Shown one piece after another: positions 28,094 through 36,821 of a DNA stretch of 64,000 bases. Within the stretch, counting starts at the first letter, position 1. Every line of letters begins with the position of its first letter. The notes below the pieces were generated by a model. That model made no database searches and was not told the DNA's origin. It saw only the letters and a program-made list of their open reading frames with translations. Position numbers and translations under genes: made by a program. Source of the DNA: Hymenobacter frigidus (GTDB lineage: Bacteria > Bacteroidota > Bacteroidia > Cytophagales > Hymenobacteraceae); the NCBI RefSeq assembly GCF_014640435.1, contig NZ_BMGY01000004.1, positions 1-64,000 on the forward strand. Direction: 5' to 3'.

Positions 28094-28393
28094 TCACAGC
28101 AGCTCCCGCACGTCGTGGCGTAGGGTTTCGATGCCGCGCTGGATTTGGGACCACACGCTGGGCGCGGGGCCGGTGGCGGGCGCGGGGGCCTGGGCCAGCT
28201 GCTCGGCTAGCTGGGCGCGCTTGGCTTCGAGGGCCGTGGCGTGGGCCTCGTAGGTGTTGGGTGAGCCGGCCACCGTGGCGTGGGAGCGGTTGTGCAGGGT
28301 CTTGATTTTGGCGTCGAGCTCATCGAGGGCCTGTCGTAACAGGGTTTCGGAGAGTTGCGGCGTGCGCGAAGAATCGGAGGAGTACGTGGACAT
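28094..28393 (-). CDS. Hypothetical helical protein
   Basis: A 99-residue hydrophilic protein predicted almost wholly helical: a heptad-like stretch around residues 12-35 (SETLLRQALDELDAKIKTL), a second helix with EAHATALEAKRAQLAEQLAQ near 48-67, a Pro/Ala linker, and a terminal amphipathic helix ending LRHDVRELL. No family is recognised. The ATG at 28393 starts the hydrophilic part; the longer reading from 28498 has an unconvincing N-terminus. It is divergent from the TonB-like gene. Confidence 0.6.
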   Translation of the reverse strand: MSTYSSDSSRTPQLSETLLRQALDELDAKIKTLHNRSHATVAGSPNTYEAHATALEAKRAQLAEQLAQAPAPATGPAPSVWSQIQRGIETLRHDVRELL

Positions 28394-28586
28394 GGTGGTG
28401 GAGAAAAGCAGCAGAAAAGTGTAGGCTATTGTACTGCGGTTGGCTCGGAAAGGATTCCAGCAATGTTGCGCCGCCAATCGCCGCCATATTACCAACATAA
28501 GCGCAACAGAACCATAATACTCGGCAAACCTGCGCCTTTGGGTAGGCTGGTAGCTTTGTTATCAGCAACTTCACCCGGATTAGTCT

Positions 28587-29054
28587 ATGCTCCGTTATTT
28601 ACTATCTGCTGGTCTGTTGGCCGTAGCTGCCGGTCCGGTTTGGGCCCAGACGGCCTCCATCGCTGCTTTGCCCGTGGCCGATGGCGGCGGTCGGGTCGCT
28701 CCGCTGCTGCTGCCATCGGCCGCGCCCGTCGCAGTGCCCACTATTTACTTCACTGCCGATGAGATGCCCACCTTCCCGGGCGGCGATGCCGCCCTGCTCA
28801 AATTTTTGAGCAGCCGGCTCAACTACCCCGCCGCCGCCCTCGATAAGCGCCTCTCGGGCAAGGTATTCATCACCTTTACCGTAGACCCCGAAGGCCACCT
28901 GCGCGACCCTCGCGTGGTACGCGGCCTCGGCTCCGGCCTCGACGAAGAGGCCCTGCGCCTCGTGCGCCTCATGCCTTGGTGGACGCCCGGCAAAATCCAA
29001 GGCCAGCCCGTGTGGGTCTCCCTAACCATGCCCATCGCATTTCGGGCGCTGTAA
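28587..29054 (+). CDS. TonB-like energy transducer C-terminal domain protein
   Basis: A 155-residue exported protein with a signal peptide (1-20, ending VWAQ), a short linker, and a TonB C-terminal domain. The domain shows FPGGDAALLKFLSSRLNYP (in the 63-82 region), GKVFITFTVDPEGHLRDPRVVRG-like core and PGKIQGQPVWVSLTMPI. This F-x-GG...YP...G pattern is typical of the many small periplasmic TonB-domain proteins of Bacteroidetes, which have no membrane anchor and may not energise receptors. A -7 element TAGCTTTG is at 28551-28558. Confidence 0.85.
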   Translation: MLRYLLSAGLLAVAAGPVWAQTASIAALPVADGGGRVAPLLLPSAAPVAVPTIYFTADEMPTFPGGDAALLKFLSSRLNYPAAALDKRLSGKVFITFTVDPEGHLRDPRVVRGLGSGLDEEALRLVRLMPWWTPGKIQGQPVWVSLTMPIAFRAL

Positions 29055-29161
29055 CGCTACGCTCAAGGAAGGTTGAGCCTTAAGGATTGAATGTTGAGCG
29101 GGGAGCAAGGACCACTGGTTCGAAAGTTCTTGTTCCTCACTCAACCCTCAGCCCTCAATCC

Positions 29162-29716
29162 TCAGCTCTCAAAACTCTTCGGCAACCCTAGCTCCCGGGC
29201 CAGCGGCGCGGCGCCGGACTGCCAGAGCGCGGCCAGCACGGTGTTGGCCGTTTCGGCCAGCTCCAGATGGTAGTCTTCGTGCAGGCGGGCGGTTTGTTTC
29301 AGGGCCTCGTGGGTGCGCTTGGTGAGGTGCTGGAGCAGCGGCTGGGTGGGGCCGTGCAGCCGGGCCGTGACTTCGGCCTGGTGCCGGAATACGTTGGCCA
29401 GCAAGCGCCAGCTCAGCTCAATTTCGCCAAAGGCATCGCCGGTGATGCGGGCGTGGTAAGCCAGCCGCGCCTGCAGCTGCCGCAGAATCACGAGCAGGTC
29501 GTTGGGCGTTTGGTGGAAGCCGCGCACCGGGTCGTCGACTTGGGCGCGCAGGCTGGTGCGCCGATTTTCGAGCGCTGCCGGGCCTTCCAGTAGCCGGAAA
29601 GCCAGCTGTTCGGTCAGCACCGTGTCCTGGGCCACGAGGCGGGCCAAAAGCTGGTCCTTCTCCTTTTCGGGTAGTTGAAACAGGGCTTTGCGGAGTTCGG
29701 GCGGGAGAGCAGGCAT
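29162..29716 (-). CDS. Hypothetical helical protein
   Basis: A 184-residue soluble, helix-rich protein of unknown function. It starts MPALPPELRKALFQLPEKEKDQLLARLV and continues with repeated His/Leu-rich helices, for example YHARITGDAFGEIELSW and LHEDYHLELAETANTVL. The N-terminal part resembles short helical modules common in Cytophagales proteins, but no family is certain. The ATG at 29716 is favoured because a -7 element TACCTTCG (29732-29725) lies 8 nt upstream. It is immediately downstream (same strand) of a Usp gene region. Confidence 0.6.
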   Translation of the reverse strand: MPALPPELRKALFQLPEKEKDQLLARLVAQDTVLTEQLAFRLLEGPAALENRRTSLRAQVDDPVRGFHQTPNDLLVILRQLQARLAYHARITGDAFGEIELSWRLLANVFRHQAEVTARLHGPTQPLLQHLTKRTHEALKQTARLHEDYHLELAETANTVLAALWQSGAAPLARELGLPKSFES

Positions 29717-29824
29717 GAGGGAGCCGAAGGTAGGGACTGCGTCCGACTGGCTCCAAAGCCAAATGGTCAAATGTCAAATGTTGAATTGTCAATGACTTGA
29801 TGACGCTCCGCTTTCCGGCCGCCG

Positions 29825-30649
29825 CTATTCAGTGGCGGGCACTACCAGCACGGGCAGGGTACTGTGCAGCAGCACCTGAGCCGTTACGCTGCGGTGAAAC
29901 AGCTTACCCAGGAAGCTGCGGGGGCGGGCAATAACCATCACCATATCGAAATCGGCGGCTTTTGCCGTTTTCAAAATGCCTTCGGCGGGGTGGTCGCTGG
30001 CCACGGCGCGGACCTGCGCGGCTGGCAGGCCCACCGTGAGGCCCGTTTGCTGCACGGTGACCAGCGCCGCCGCGGCTTCGGCCTCCGCATTGGGACCGGC
30101 GGGGGCTACGTAGAGCACCGTCAATTCGGCCCCGAGGGCCGTGAACAGCTGCCGGACGGTACCCGCGTGCTCACCCAGACTGAAGGCTTCGCCATCGACG
30201 GCCAGCAGTACGCGCCGGGGCAGGGTGCCCCGCACCACCGTGTGCGGCACCACCAGCATGGGGTAGGGGGAGGTGCGCAGGATGTCGAGCGAAGTGGTTT
30301 GGACCAGCTCATCGGGCACCGACGACTCGTCGGGCCGGCCCAGCACGATGAGGGCCGGATGGTGGCGGCTCACGGCATCGGCCACGGCAAACGAAACCTG
30401 GCCGTGGCCTATTTCAGCCACCACGGGCACGGGAAAGTCCTGCGCCACGTGGTTCAGAGCCAGATTGATGGCCTGCTGGCTCAGGTTGGAAAGACGGCCG
30501 GTGAACATCTCCGGGTCGAGCACCGAATCGCGGCGCACGTGCAGCAGCACCAGCCGGGCCCTGAGCGGCAGGGCCAGGTTGGTGGCGTAGTCGAGGGCGC
30601 GGTTGGCCGCTTGAAAGAAATCGGTGAGAATGAGCAGGGAAACGGCCAT
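29825..30649 (-). CDS. Universal stress protein, tandem UspA domains
   Basis: A 274-residue double-Usp protein. Domain 1 starts SLLILTDFFQAANRAL; domain 2 starts RVLLAVDGEAFSLGEHA. Near the end ARPRSFLGKLFHRSVTAQVL is the G-x-S-type nucleotide loop region, and the same signature recurs in the Usp genes at 33994 and 35911. The gene is divergent from D-lactate dehydrogenase, and an FNR-type palindrome lies between them at 30737-30750. A possible own -7 element TACTTTTA is at 30726-30719. The start at 30649 skips an in-frame Met two codons upstream; either could be used. Confidence 0.88.
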   Translation of the reverse strand: MAVSLLILTDFFQAANRALDYATNLALPLRARLVLLHVRRDSVLDPEMFTGRLSNLSQQAINLALNHVAQDFPVPVVAEIGHGQVSFAVADAVSRHHPALIVLGRPDESSVPDELVQTTSLDILRTSPYPMLVVPHTVVRGTLPRRVLLAVDGEAFSLGEHAGTVRQLFTALGAELTVLYVAPAGPNAEAEAAAALVTVQQTGLTVGLPAAQVRAVASDHPAEGILKTAKAADFDMVMVIARPRSFLGKLFHRSVTAQVLLHSTLPVLVVPATE

Positions 30650-30736
30650 GGGCACGCGAAAAGAAAAGGGGGTGAAAACGCTGGCAAAACACGGAACCGC
30701 CGGCCAGTAGGAACATGCTAAAAGTAAGCCCAGCGC

Positions 30737-30780
30737 ATGATTTTGGTCATGTGTCGGGCCTGGTTGGGACCGTAATCTTG
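30737..30780 (+). promoter_or_regulatory. FNR/CRP-type site and -7 element of the ldhA promoter
   Basis: ATGAT-TTTG-GTCAT at 30737-30750 fits nTGAY-N4-RTCAn. TAATCTTG at 30773-30780 matches the -7 element at 7 of 8 positions. The gap is 22 bp, identical to the cbb3 promoters at 45 and 48 kb. The site would centre about 43 bp before the transcript start, a class II activator position. It may also affect the divergent Usp gene. A weaker copy (CTGAC-GTGC-GCCAG) is at 30806-30819. Confidence 0.65.
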
Positions 30781-30888
30781 TAATATCCTTTGGTGACGTT
30801 GCGCACTGACGTGCGCCAGCAACACACGGCGTAATATCAGTTCTTTATTTGGCCTGTTTTTAGGGCCGCCCACTGCATAATCCATTGT

Positions 30889-31902
30889 ATGCAAGTAACC
30901 GTTTTTAGTGCCCATCAGTACGAACACCCGTTTCTGCTGGAGGCCGCGCAAGGCCGCCACGAGCTTCACCTGCAGCTCCCGGCCCTGAGCCTGGCCACCG
31001 CCAACCTGGCCCAGGGCAGCCAGGCCGTGGCCATTTTTGCCAACGACGATGCCTCTGCACCCGTGCTGGAGGCCCTGCACGCGCTGGGTATCCGCTACGT
31101 GGCCGTGCGCGCCGCCGGCCACGACCAGGTGGACCTTGCCGCCGCCCAACGCCTGGGCTTACAAGTGGCTAACGTGCCCGAATACTCGCCCCACGCCATT
31201 GCCGAGCACGCCGTGGCCCTCATGCTGGCCCTCAACCGCCAGCTGCTGCGCAGCCAGCCCCTGCTGCACCGCGCCGACTTTCGCCTCGATGAGCTGGTGG
31301 GCTTCAACCTGCACGGCAAAACCGTGGGCCTGGTAGGTTGCGGGCGCATTGGCGCGGTGCTGGCGCGCATTCTGCACGGCTTCGGCTGCAAGCTGCTGGG
31401 TCAGGATATCCAGCCCAACCCCGAGCTGACTGAGCGCTACGGCATGCGTTACCTTTCTTTGGCCGCGCTCTGCGCCGAGGCCGACATTATCAGCCTGCAC
31501 GCGCCCCTCACGCCCGCCACGCACTACATGCTGGGGCCCGATATGCTGGCCCGCTGCAAGCCCGGAGCCATGATTATCAACACTGGTCGGGGCGGACTGC
31601 TCGATACCCGCGCCGCACTGGCCGCTTTGCAAGCCGGCCAGCTGGGCTACCTCGGCCTCGATGTGTACGAGTACGAAAAGGGCCTTTATTTCGAAGACCA
31701 TTCGCAGCAGCCGGCCACCGATTCGCTCCTGACCGAGCTGCTGGCCCAGCCCAACGTGCTGATTACTGCCCACCAGGCTTTTCTCACTCGCGAAGCCCTA
31801 GCCAGTATTGCCGCCACCACCATCGCCAGCCTCGACGCCTGGGCCCAAAGTAAGCCCGCCGAGCACGAGCTAACGGCCAGCCCTAGCCCTGTGTCCGCAT
31901 AA
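30889..31902 (+). CDS. ldhA: D-lactate dehydrogenase (2-hydroxyacid dehydrogenase family)
   Basis: An NAD-dependent D-2-hydroxyacid dehydrogenase that reduces pyruvate to D-lactate to regenerate NAD during oxygen limitation. The 337-residue product has the Rossmann motif GCGRIG (150-155), the D-lactate-type tail of the motif DIQPNPEL, and the catalytic residues R234 (NTGRGG), E263 (DVYEYE) and H295 (TAHQAF). The DVYEYEKGLYFEDHS stretch is characteristic of LdhA rather than other 2-hydroxyacid dehydrogenases. Its promoter carries an FNR-type site, consistent with fermentation under low oxygen. The L,D-transpeptidase locus follows after 40 bp. Confidence 0.9.
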   Translation: MQVTVFSAHQYEHPFLLEAAQGRHELHLQLPALSLATANLAQGSQAVAIFANDDASAPVLEALHALGIRYVAVRAAGHDQVDLAAAQRLGLQVANVPEYSPHAIAEHAVALMLALNRQLLRSQPLLHRADFRLDELVGFNLHGKTVGLVGCGRIGAVLARILHGFGCKLLGQDIQPNPELTERYGMRYLSLAALCAEADIISLHAPLTPATHYMLGPDMLARCKPGAMIINTGRGGLLDTRAALAALQAGQLGYLGLDVYEYEKGLYFEDHSQQPATDSLLTELLAQPNVLITAHQAFLTREALASIAATTIASLDAWAQSKPAEHELTASPSPVSA

Positions 31903-31942
31903 ACAAACCGTTTGGGCGGGCTTCATTTTTCTGTTTTCACTG

Positions 31943-33486
31943 ATGCAGCCCTCCGTTCGCGTTTTCTGTTCCTGCCTGGGGCTGGCGCTGGCTGTGCCGT
32001 GGTGCGGCTCGCTGTCGCAGTCGGTGGAGAACGGCTCCGCGTTGGCCCCCCCGGTCATTGCCACGCGGGTTTCAGTTCCGGCCCCGGTGCGGGCTGAGCC
32101 GGTTGCACCCTGGATTCAGGCCTTGCTCGATACCACGGCGGCCGGCGGTGTGCGGGCTGCTAATGTCCGATTGGGCCTGCTGGCGGCGGCCGAGGTTCGG
32201 CAGTTTTTTGGGGCCGGTTACGTCCCGGCCTGGACGCCGCTCACCGACAGCCTCAACTCCGATGCCACGGCGGCTCTGGCCCGCCTGGCCCGCGCCACCG
32301 AATACGGCCTGCGCCCCGCCGACTACCACCAAAGCCGCCTGCGTGCCCTGCGCGATTCGCTGGCGCACCCGCCTGACCCGGGGGCACCAGCCGTGCGCGC
32401 CCGCCAGCAGGCCGCCCTCGAAGTGTACCTCAGCGATGCCCTGCTGCGCCTGATGCGCGACCTGAGCCGGGGCCGCCTGCATTCGTACACGCCCACCGCC
32501 CGCGAAAAAGTAGCCGGCTCGGCTGGTCAGCCAGCGGCCGTGCTACGCGCCGCCCTGGCCGCGCACCGCGTGCCTGAGGCCATCAATGAGGCCCAACCTA
32601 CGAACCGCGAGTACCGCCAGCTGCAGCGGGCGCTGGTGCGTTGGCTGGCCAGCCCACCGACCCCGACTCGGCGGCCCTGCAGCAGGCGCGCTACCAGCAA
32701 GTGGCCCTCAACCTGGAGCGCTGGCGCTGGAATCCAATAGCCGACCCGGAATACCTGCTGATAAACCTGCCCGCCTACGAGCTGCAAGTGGTGACGGGGG
32801 ATTCGGTGCGCCGCCGCCACCGCGTGATTGTGGGCAAGCCCGAAACGCCCACGCCCACGCTCAGCAGCCAAATCAGCCACTTCACGCTGGCCCCCGACTG
32901 GCATGTGCCCAACTCCATCGCCACCAAGGAAGTGCTGCCCCGCCTGCGGAAAAACCCCGGCTACCTGGCCCGCAACAACATGACCCTTTACAACCGTCGG
33001 GGTCAGGTCCTGAACCCGTACCGCATCGACTGGGCGCGGGTGTCGCCGGTCAATTTCCCCTATACTTTTCGGCAGTCGGCGTGCTGCGATAATGCGCTGG
33101 GCAACATCGTGTTTCGGTTTAAAAATCCGTATTCTGTGTACTTGCACGACACACCCGCGCGCCAGCTTTTTGAGCGCCCCGCCCGCGCCCTGAGTCACGG
33201 CTGCATCCGAATGGCCGAGCCCATGCAGCTGGCCGCCTACCTGTTGCGCCGGGCGGGCCAGCCCGTGCGCCTGCCCAGCGAGGAGGCCTGCGTTCGCCAG
33301 CCCACCCCGCGTGATGTGCAGCTGCGGCGCGCCATGCCCATCAACGTGCGCTACGCCACCTGCACGGCGCCGGGCGGCCAGCTGCGTTTTCTGCCCGACA
33401 TCTACCGCTACGATGAGGTGGTGCGGCGGGGGTTGTTTGGGCCCATCATGCCCAGTGCGACGGCGTGGGGTGGAGCAGCGAAATGA
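31943..33486 (+). pseudogene. Frameshifted L,D-transpeptidase (YcbB/LdtD-like)
   Basis: A murein L,D-transpeptidase that would form 3-3 cross-links in the periplasm, here split over two reading frames. Frame A (31943-32740) gives the signal peptide and the N-terminal scaffold region ending YRQLQRALVRWLA. Frame B (open from about 32641 to 33486) continues with QQARYQQVALNLERWRW and the YkuD catalytic domain containing ALSHGCIRMAEP, with the catalytic His-Gly-Cys. The change of frame falls around 32640-32665, and the two halves join without loss of family sequence. No classic slippery heptamer is visible. It is either a recent pseudogene or a one-base sequencing error. Confidence 0.8.
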
Positions 33487-33627
33487 TAAAAATCATGCGT
33501 CAACGCAATTGTTATCAGCGTCCTGGCTGGGCTATTTATCGTTCTTTGGTGAAACTACGTTGCCCGCTCCGTACGCCCTTCATTTTGGCTTGCGGCAAAA
33601 AAGCCAGCTGCTTCAGCCGCTTTCGTC

Positions 33628-33726
33628 ATGAACATTCTACTACTGCTGTTTTCGGTGCTGTTGGGTCTGGTCCTCGTTCGGTTGGGCTGGCACCTGGGTA
33701 CCGGACGCTGGCCGGGCGCTACCTGA
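33628..33726 (+). CDS. Possible 32-residue membrane peptide
   Basis: ATG at 33628 starts a strongly hydrophobic peptide (MNILLLLFSVLLGLVLVRLG, then a short basic tail ending GRWPGAT). One membrane helix of about 18 residues with positive residues after it is typical of small bacterial membrane proteins. There is no family evidence and no strong promoter, so chance is possible. Confidence 0.35.
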   Translation: MNILLLLFSVLLGLVLVRLGWHLGTGRWPGAT

Positions 33727-33832
33727 GTCATTGGCCTGATTCAGGTAGTCGTTCAAAAGCAAATGAGTTAGTAGTTATATGCTGTTAGTCAGTTGATTAA
33801 GGTAAGTGTAGGGCAGTTATTTGATTGACATA

Positions 33833-33918
33833 CCGGAGCGCAAACGGGAAGGTTCGCGTTCCGCAACGACCATCGTTGAAACGGCGCGGGGACGCGAACT
33901 ACCGCGTTCGCGCTCCGG
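33833..33918. repeat. Palindromic repeat upstream of a Usp gene
   Basis: Outer arms CCGGAGCGC (33833-33841) and GCGCTCCGG (33910-33918) enclose inner arms GGTTCGCGT and ACGCGAAC, giving a two-tier hairpin of 86 bp. The sequence is different from the CATGCTGAGC family. Confidence 0.65.
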
Positions 33919-33993
33919 CTCGTTGGCTGTACGGCAACTTGAGAACCGCGCCAACGGCCGACAACCAATGCCTGATAATCTAACTTCTTTCTC

Positions 33994-34872
33994 ATGTCGC
34001 CTGCTGCCATTAATCCCTGCATTGTTGTACTGGCCAACCTATCGGCCGCGGCGGAACAGGCCGCGCGGTATGCCGCCGTGCTGGGTGCGCCGCAACAGGC
34101 CCGCTTAGAGTTGCTGCATCTCTACCACGACCCATTGCTGGACCCCGAGCTGGTGACCGTAACGGCCGCGCACACCTTCCGCACCCAAGCCGAAATGGCG
34201 GCCCTGTTGCGCGAACAAGCCCGGCAGCTGGGGGTGCCCGCCGAGGTAAAGGTGTCGGTGCAGCCCCTGGCCACGGCCGTGCAGGAAGCCGTGTGCCAGG
34301 GCCACCCGCAATTGCTGGTGATGGGCCTGAGCGCCGAGCGCACCCTGCTCGACCACCTCATGCACAACCAGGCGCTGCCCATGCTGCGCGCCACCCATCG
34401 CCCGCTGCTGCTGGTGCCCGAAGGTGCGCCCCCGCCGCGCCTGCCCCGCCGCATTGCCCTGGCCGTCGATGCCGAGCAGTTCCGCCTCAACGAGGCAGCT
34501 GAGGCTCTGGAAACGCTACTCGCCAGCTGGCAAGCGGCCTATACCGCCGTGCACGTGCTGGTGCCCGGCGAGCGCGAGGCCTACCCCGGGCAGCGCGCCC
34601 TGAACCACCTGCGGCTGAGCGGGCTGCTGCCGGCCACCCAGCCGCTGGAGCTGTACGAGGAAGCGCACGTGCGCCCCGCCGCCGGCGTGCTCCAGGCCAT
34701 CATCGATACGCAGGCCGATATGCTGGTGCTTATTGCCCGGCCGCGCAGCTTCCTGGGGCGGCTTTTTCATGAGAGCGTCACGGCCGAGGTGCTGCGCCAC
34801 AGCATGGTGCCGGTGCTGCTGCTGCCGGCCCGGAGCCCGGCCCAACCCGCTTGGATGCCCAGCATGACGTGA
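33994..34872 (+). CDS. Universal stress protein, tandem UspA domains
   Basis: A 292-residue double-Usp protein, first of three consecutive Usp genes on this strand. Domain 1 starts CIVVLANLSAAAEQAARYA; domain 2 starts RIALAVDAEQFRLNEAAE. The late motif ARPRSFLGRLFHESVTAEVL is nearly the same as in the Usp genes at 29825 and 35911, indicating duplication and divergence. The first domain has a degenerate nucleotide loop (GLSAERTLLDHLMHN). The spacing to the next Usp gene is 125 bp, so each probably has its own promoter. Confidence 0.87.
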   Translation: MSPAAINPCIVVLANLSAAAEQAARYAAVLGAPQQARLELLHLYHDPLLDPELVTVTAAHTFRTQAEMAALLREQARQLGVPAEVKVSVQPLATAVQEAVCQGHPQLLVMGLSAERTLLDHLMHNQALPMLRATHRPLLLVPEGAPPPRLPRRIALAVDAEQFRLNEAAEALETLLASWQAAYTAVHVLVPGEREAYPGQRALNHLRLSGLLPATQPLELYEEAHVRPAAGVLQAIIDTQADMLVLIARPRSFLGRLFHESVTAEVLRHSMVPVLLLPARSPAQPAWMPSMT

Positions 34873-34997
34873 GGCTTCGGCTTGTTACTGATTTTTCATT
34901 GTCTATTGTTAATCATATGGTTACAAAATTATATCAATTAATAAGCGACAGCTTGTAGCTGCTGCCTGATAATCAACAACGGATAGTCACCCTCGCC

Positions 34998-35846
34998 ATG
35001 AAACCTAACATTGTCGTTTTAACAGATTTCTCGCCGGCCTCTGAACGAGCGCGGGCCTACGCCGCCGTGCTGGCCGCGCCGCTCGGGGCCGAACTGCACC
35101 TTGTGCACGTATTTCTGCCCAGCCCCACGGCCACCGAATACGGCATGGTGCTGCCTTACGTAGATGAAGGCTACGTGCAGGAAACCCGCCGCTCGCTACA
35201 GCGCGTGGCCGATGCCATGCCCGTGCTCACTACCGTCGAACTCATCGAAACCAGCTGGTACGATGCCGTGGAACAGGCCGTGCACCAGCACCAGCCGCTC
35301 CTGCTGGTGGCCGGGCTCACGGCCACCCACGGCCAGCTCGACGAATGGCTGAGCAACCGGGCACTGCCGCTGGCCCATCGCACCGGCTTCCCGTTGCTGC
35401 TGGTGCCTGAACACCTGCCCGACGCCGCCCTGCACCTGCCCGAACGCCTGGCCTTGGCCGTGGAAGACCGGGCCTTTCGGCTGGCCCCGGCCGCTACCGC
35501 CGTGGCCCCGCTGCTCGATATTCTGGGGCTTGATATTGTGACAGTATCCGTGCTGCCGCCGGAAGACGAGCCGGCCGGCGGTTGGCACGGGCTGCGGGCG
35601 GCCCAGCGGTGCGGGCTGGCCGCGGCCATGCCGGCAAGCCGCCTGCACACGGTCATCGGCGACTTGCCGGCCTCGGGTATTCTGCAGGCCGCCACCGAGC
35701 TATCGGCCGATATGGTGGGCCTGCTCGACCTGGGCCACGGCTGGGTGCACAAGCTGTTCAACGGGAGTATTATCGACTACGTGCTGCGGCACGCCCAGGT
35801 GCCGGTGCTGCTGCTGTCGGCCGAAATAACTGCTCCGGAAGAATGA
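34998..35846 (+). CDS. Universal stress protein, tandem UspA domains
   Basis: A 282-residue double-Usp protein and the most diverged of the cluster. Domain 1 starts NIVVLTDFSPASERARAYA; domain 2 starts RLALAVEDRAFRLAPAAT. The usual terminal ARPRSFLG loop is replaced by LDLGHGWVHKLFNGSIIDYVL, so nucleotide binding by domain 2 may be altered. The ATG at 34998 precedes the first beta strand. It lies 64 bp before the next Usp gene. Confidence 0.87.
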   Translation: MKPNIVVLTDFSPASERARAYAAVLAAPLGAELHLVHVFLPSPTATEYGMVLPYVDEGYVQETRRSLQRVADAMPVLTTVELIETSWYDAVEQAVHQHQPLLLVAGLTATHGQLDEWLSNRALPLAHRTGFPLLLVPEHLPDAALHLPERLALAVEDRAFRLAPAATAVAPLLDILGLDIVTVSVLPPEDEPAGGWHGLRAAQRCGLAAAMPASRLHTVIGDLPASGILQAATELSADMVGLLDLGHGWVHKLFNGSIIDYVLRHAQVPVLLLSAEITAPEE

Positions 35847-35910
35847 CCTGAGCCGCGGCGTACCCCGCGCCGGGCGGCTTCCTGCTTTTAAGCCAAAAAT
35901 CCCCTCAGCT

Positions 35911-36786
35911 ATGCTACTTACTATAGTCGCCTTTGCTGGTTTCTACGAGTCGGCCAGGCACGCCGTGCACTACGCCGATATCCTGGCCGAAGCCCTGCAC
36001 GGCCGGCTGGTGCTGCTGCACGTCAGCCGGGTTTCCCCCCACGATTCCTATGCGCTGGTGAGCGATGGCTACCACCGGTCCGAGCTGAGCCACGAAGCCA
36101 ACACGGCCTCCGCGCTCTACCGGCAGGCCGAAGCGCTGCACACGCCCACCATTGTCGAAATAGCCACCGACCTGCTGCCCGCCGTGGCCCAGGATGTGGC
36201 ACAGCGCCACCGGTCGGTCCTGTTTGTGCTGGGGCAGCCCGACCTCACGCATCCCGCGGCCGCCAGCGTGGCCATGTCGTGTGCCGAGCTGCTGCGCGCC
36301 GGCCACTTCCCACTGCTGGTGGTGCCCATGCGGGCGCTGGCTACCCGCGCCCCCCATCGCATGATGATTGCGGCCGACCGGGAGCCATTTACTCTGGCCC
36401 CGGCCGCGCAGCCGCTCTGCCAGCTGCTCGCGCAGGCGGGTTCCGATGTGGTGGTGGCCCACGTATCGAGCGGCGTAGAGGATGATGCTGGCTGCGGCGC
36501 AGCGCTCCGGGCCGTGCAGGCCAGCGGCCTGGTAGGCGAAATCACGCCCGAGCTGCGGGGCTACGATTACAGCGACTACTGCGAAGGCGTGCTCGCCGCC
36601 GTGCAAGACACCCAGCCCGACCTGGTGGTGCTGCTGGCCCGCAAGCGCAGTTTCCTGGGCGAGCTGTTTCATCGGAGCGTGACGGCGCGGGTGCTGGCGC
36701 GCTGCCCCGTGCCGGTGCTGGTGCTGCCCACCAGCGCCTCAGCCCCTCGGACCGCAGCCCGCGGCCGCAACACGGCCATCGCCTGA
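35911..36786 (+). CDS. Universal stress protein, tandem UspA domains
   Basis: A 291-residue double-Usp protein, last of the three-gene run. Domain 1 begins LLTIVAFAGFYESARHAVHYA, lacking the usual Asp after the first strand; domain 2 begins RMMIAADREPFTLAPAAQ. The terminal loop ARKRSFLGELFHRSVTARVL is conserved with the copies at 29825 and 33994. The C-terminus has an Arg-rich tail. It converges on hemF with a 35-bp gap. Confidence 0.87.
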   Translation: MLLTIVAFAGFYESARHAVHYADILAEALHGRLVLLHVSRVSPHDSYALVSDGYHRSELSHEANTASALYRQAEALHTPTIVEIATDLLPAVAQDVAQRHRSVLFVLGQPDLTHPAAASVAMSCAELLRAGHFPLLVVPMRALATRAPHRMMIAADREPFTLAPAAQPLCQLLAQAGSDVVVAHVSSGVEDDAGCGAALRAVQASGLVGEITPELRGYDYSDYCEGVLAAVQDTQPDLVVLLARKRSFLGELFHRSVTARVLARCPVPVLVLPTSASAPRTAARGRNTAIA

Positions 36787-36821
36787 AAATGGGAGGATGA
36801 AAAGCTCTCCCTAGCCATTCG

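Larger units (their letters stand above)
33487..33993. other. 507-bp region between the L,D-transpeptidase and a Usp gene
   Basis: Contains one possible tiny membrane protein (33628-33726), a REP-like palindrome (33833-33918), and a weak FNR-like site ATGCT-GTTA-GTCAG at 33779-33792 with GTTATTTG 23 bp downstream. Otherwise no gene is supported. Confidence 0.5.

Noticed and set aside
32640..32665. Programmed frameshifting in the L,D-transpeptidase gene
   Set aside because: No slippery heptamer or downstream pseudoknot is visible; a sequencing error or simple mutation is more likely.
33465..33788. 107-codon plus-strand open frame after the L,D-transpeptidase
   Set aside because: It overlaps the end of the transpeptidase and has no coherent composition; the smaller membrane peptide inside the region is a better candidate.
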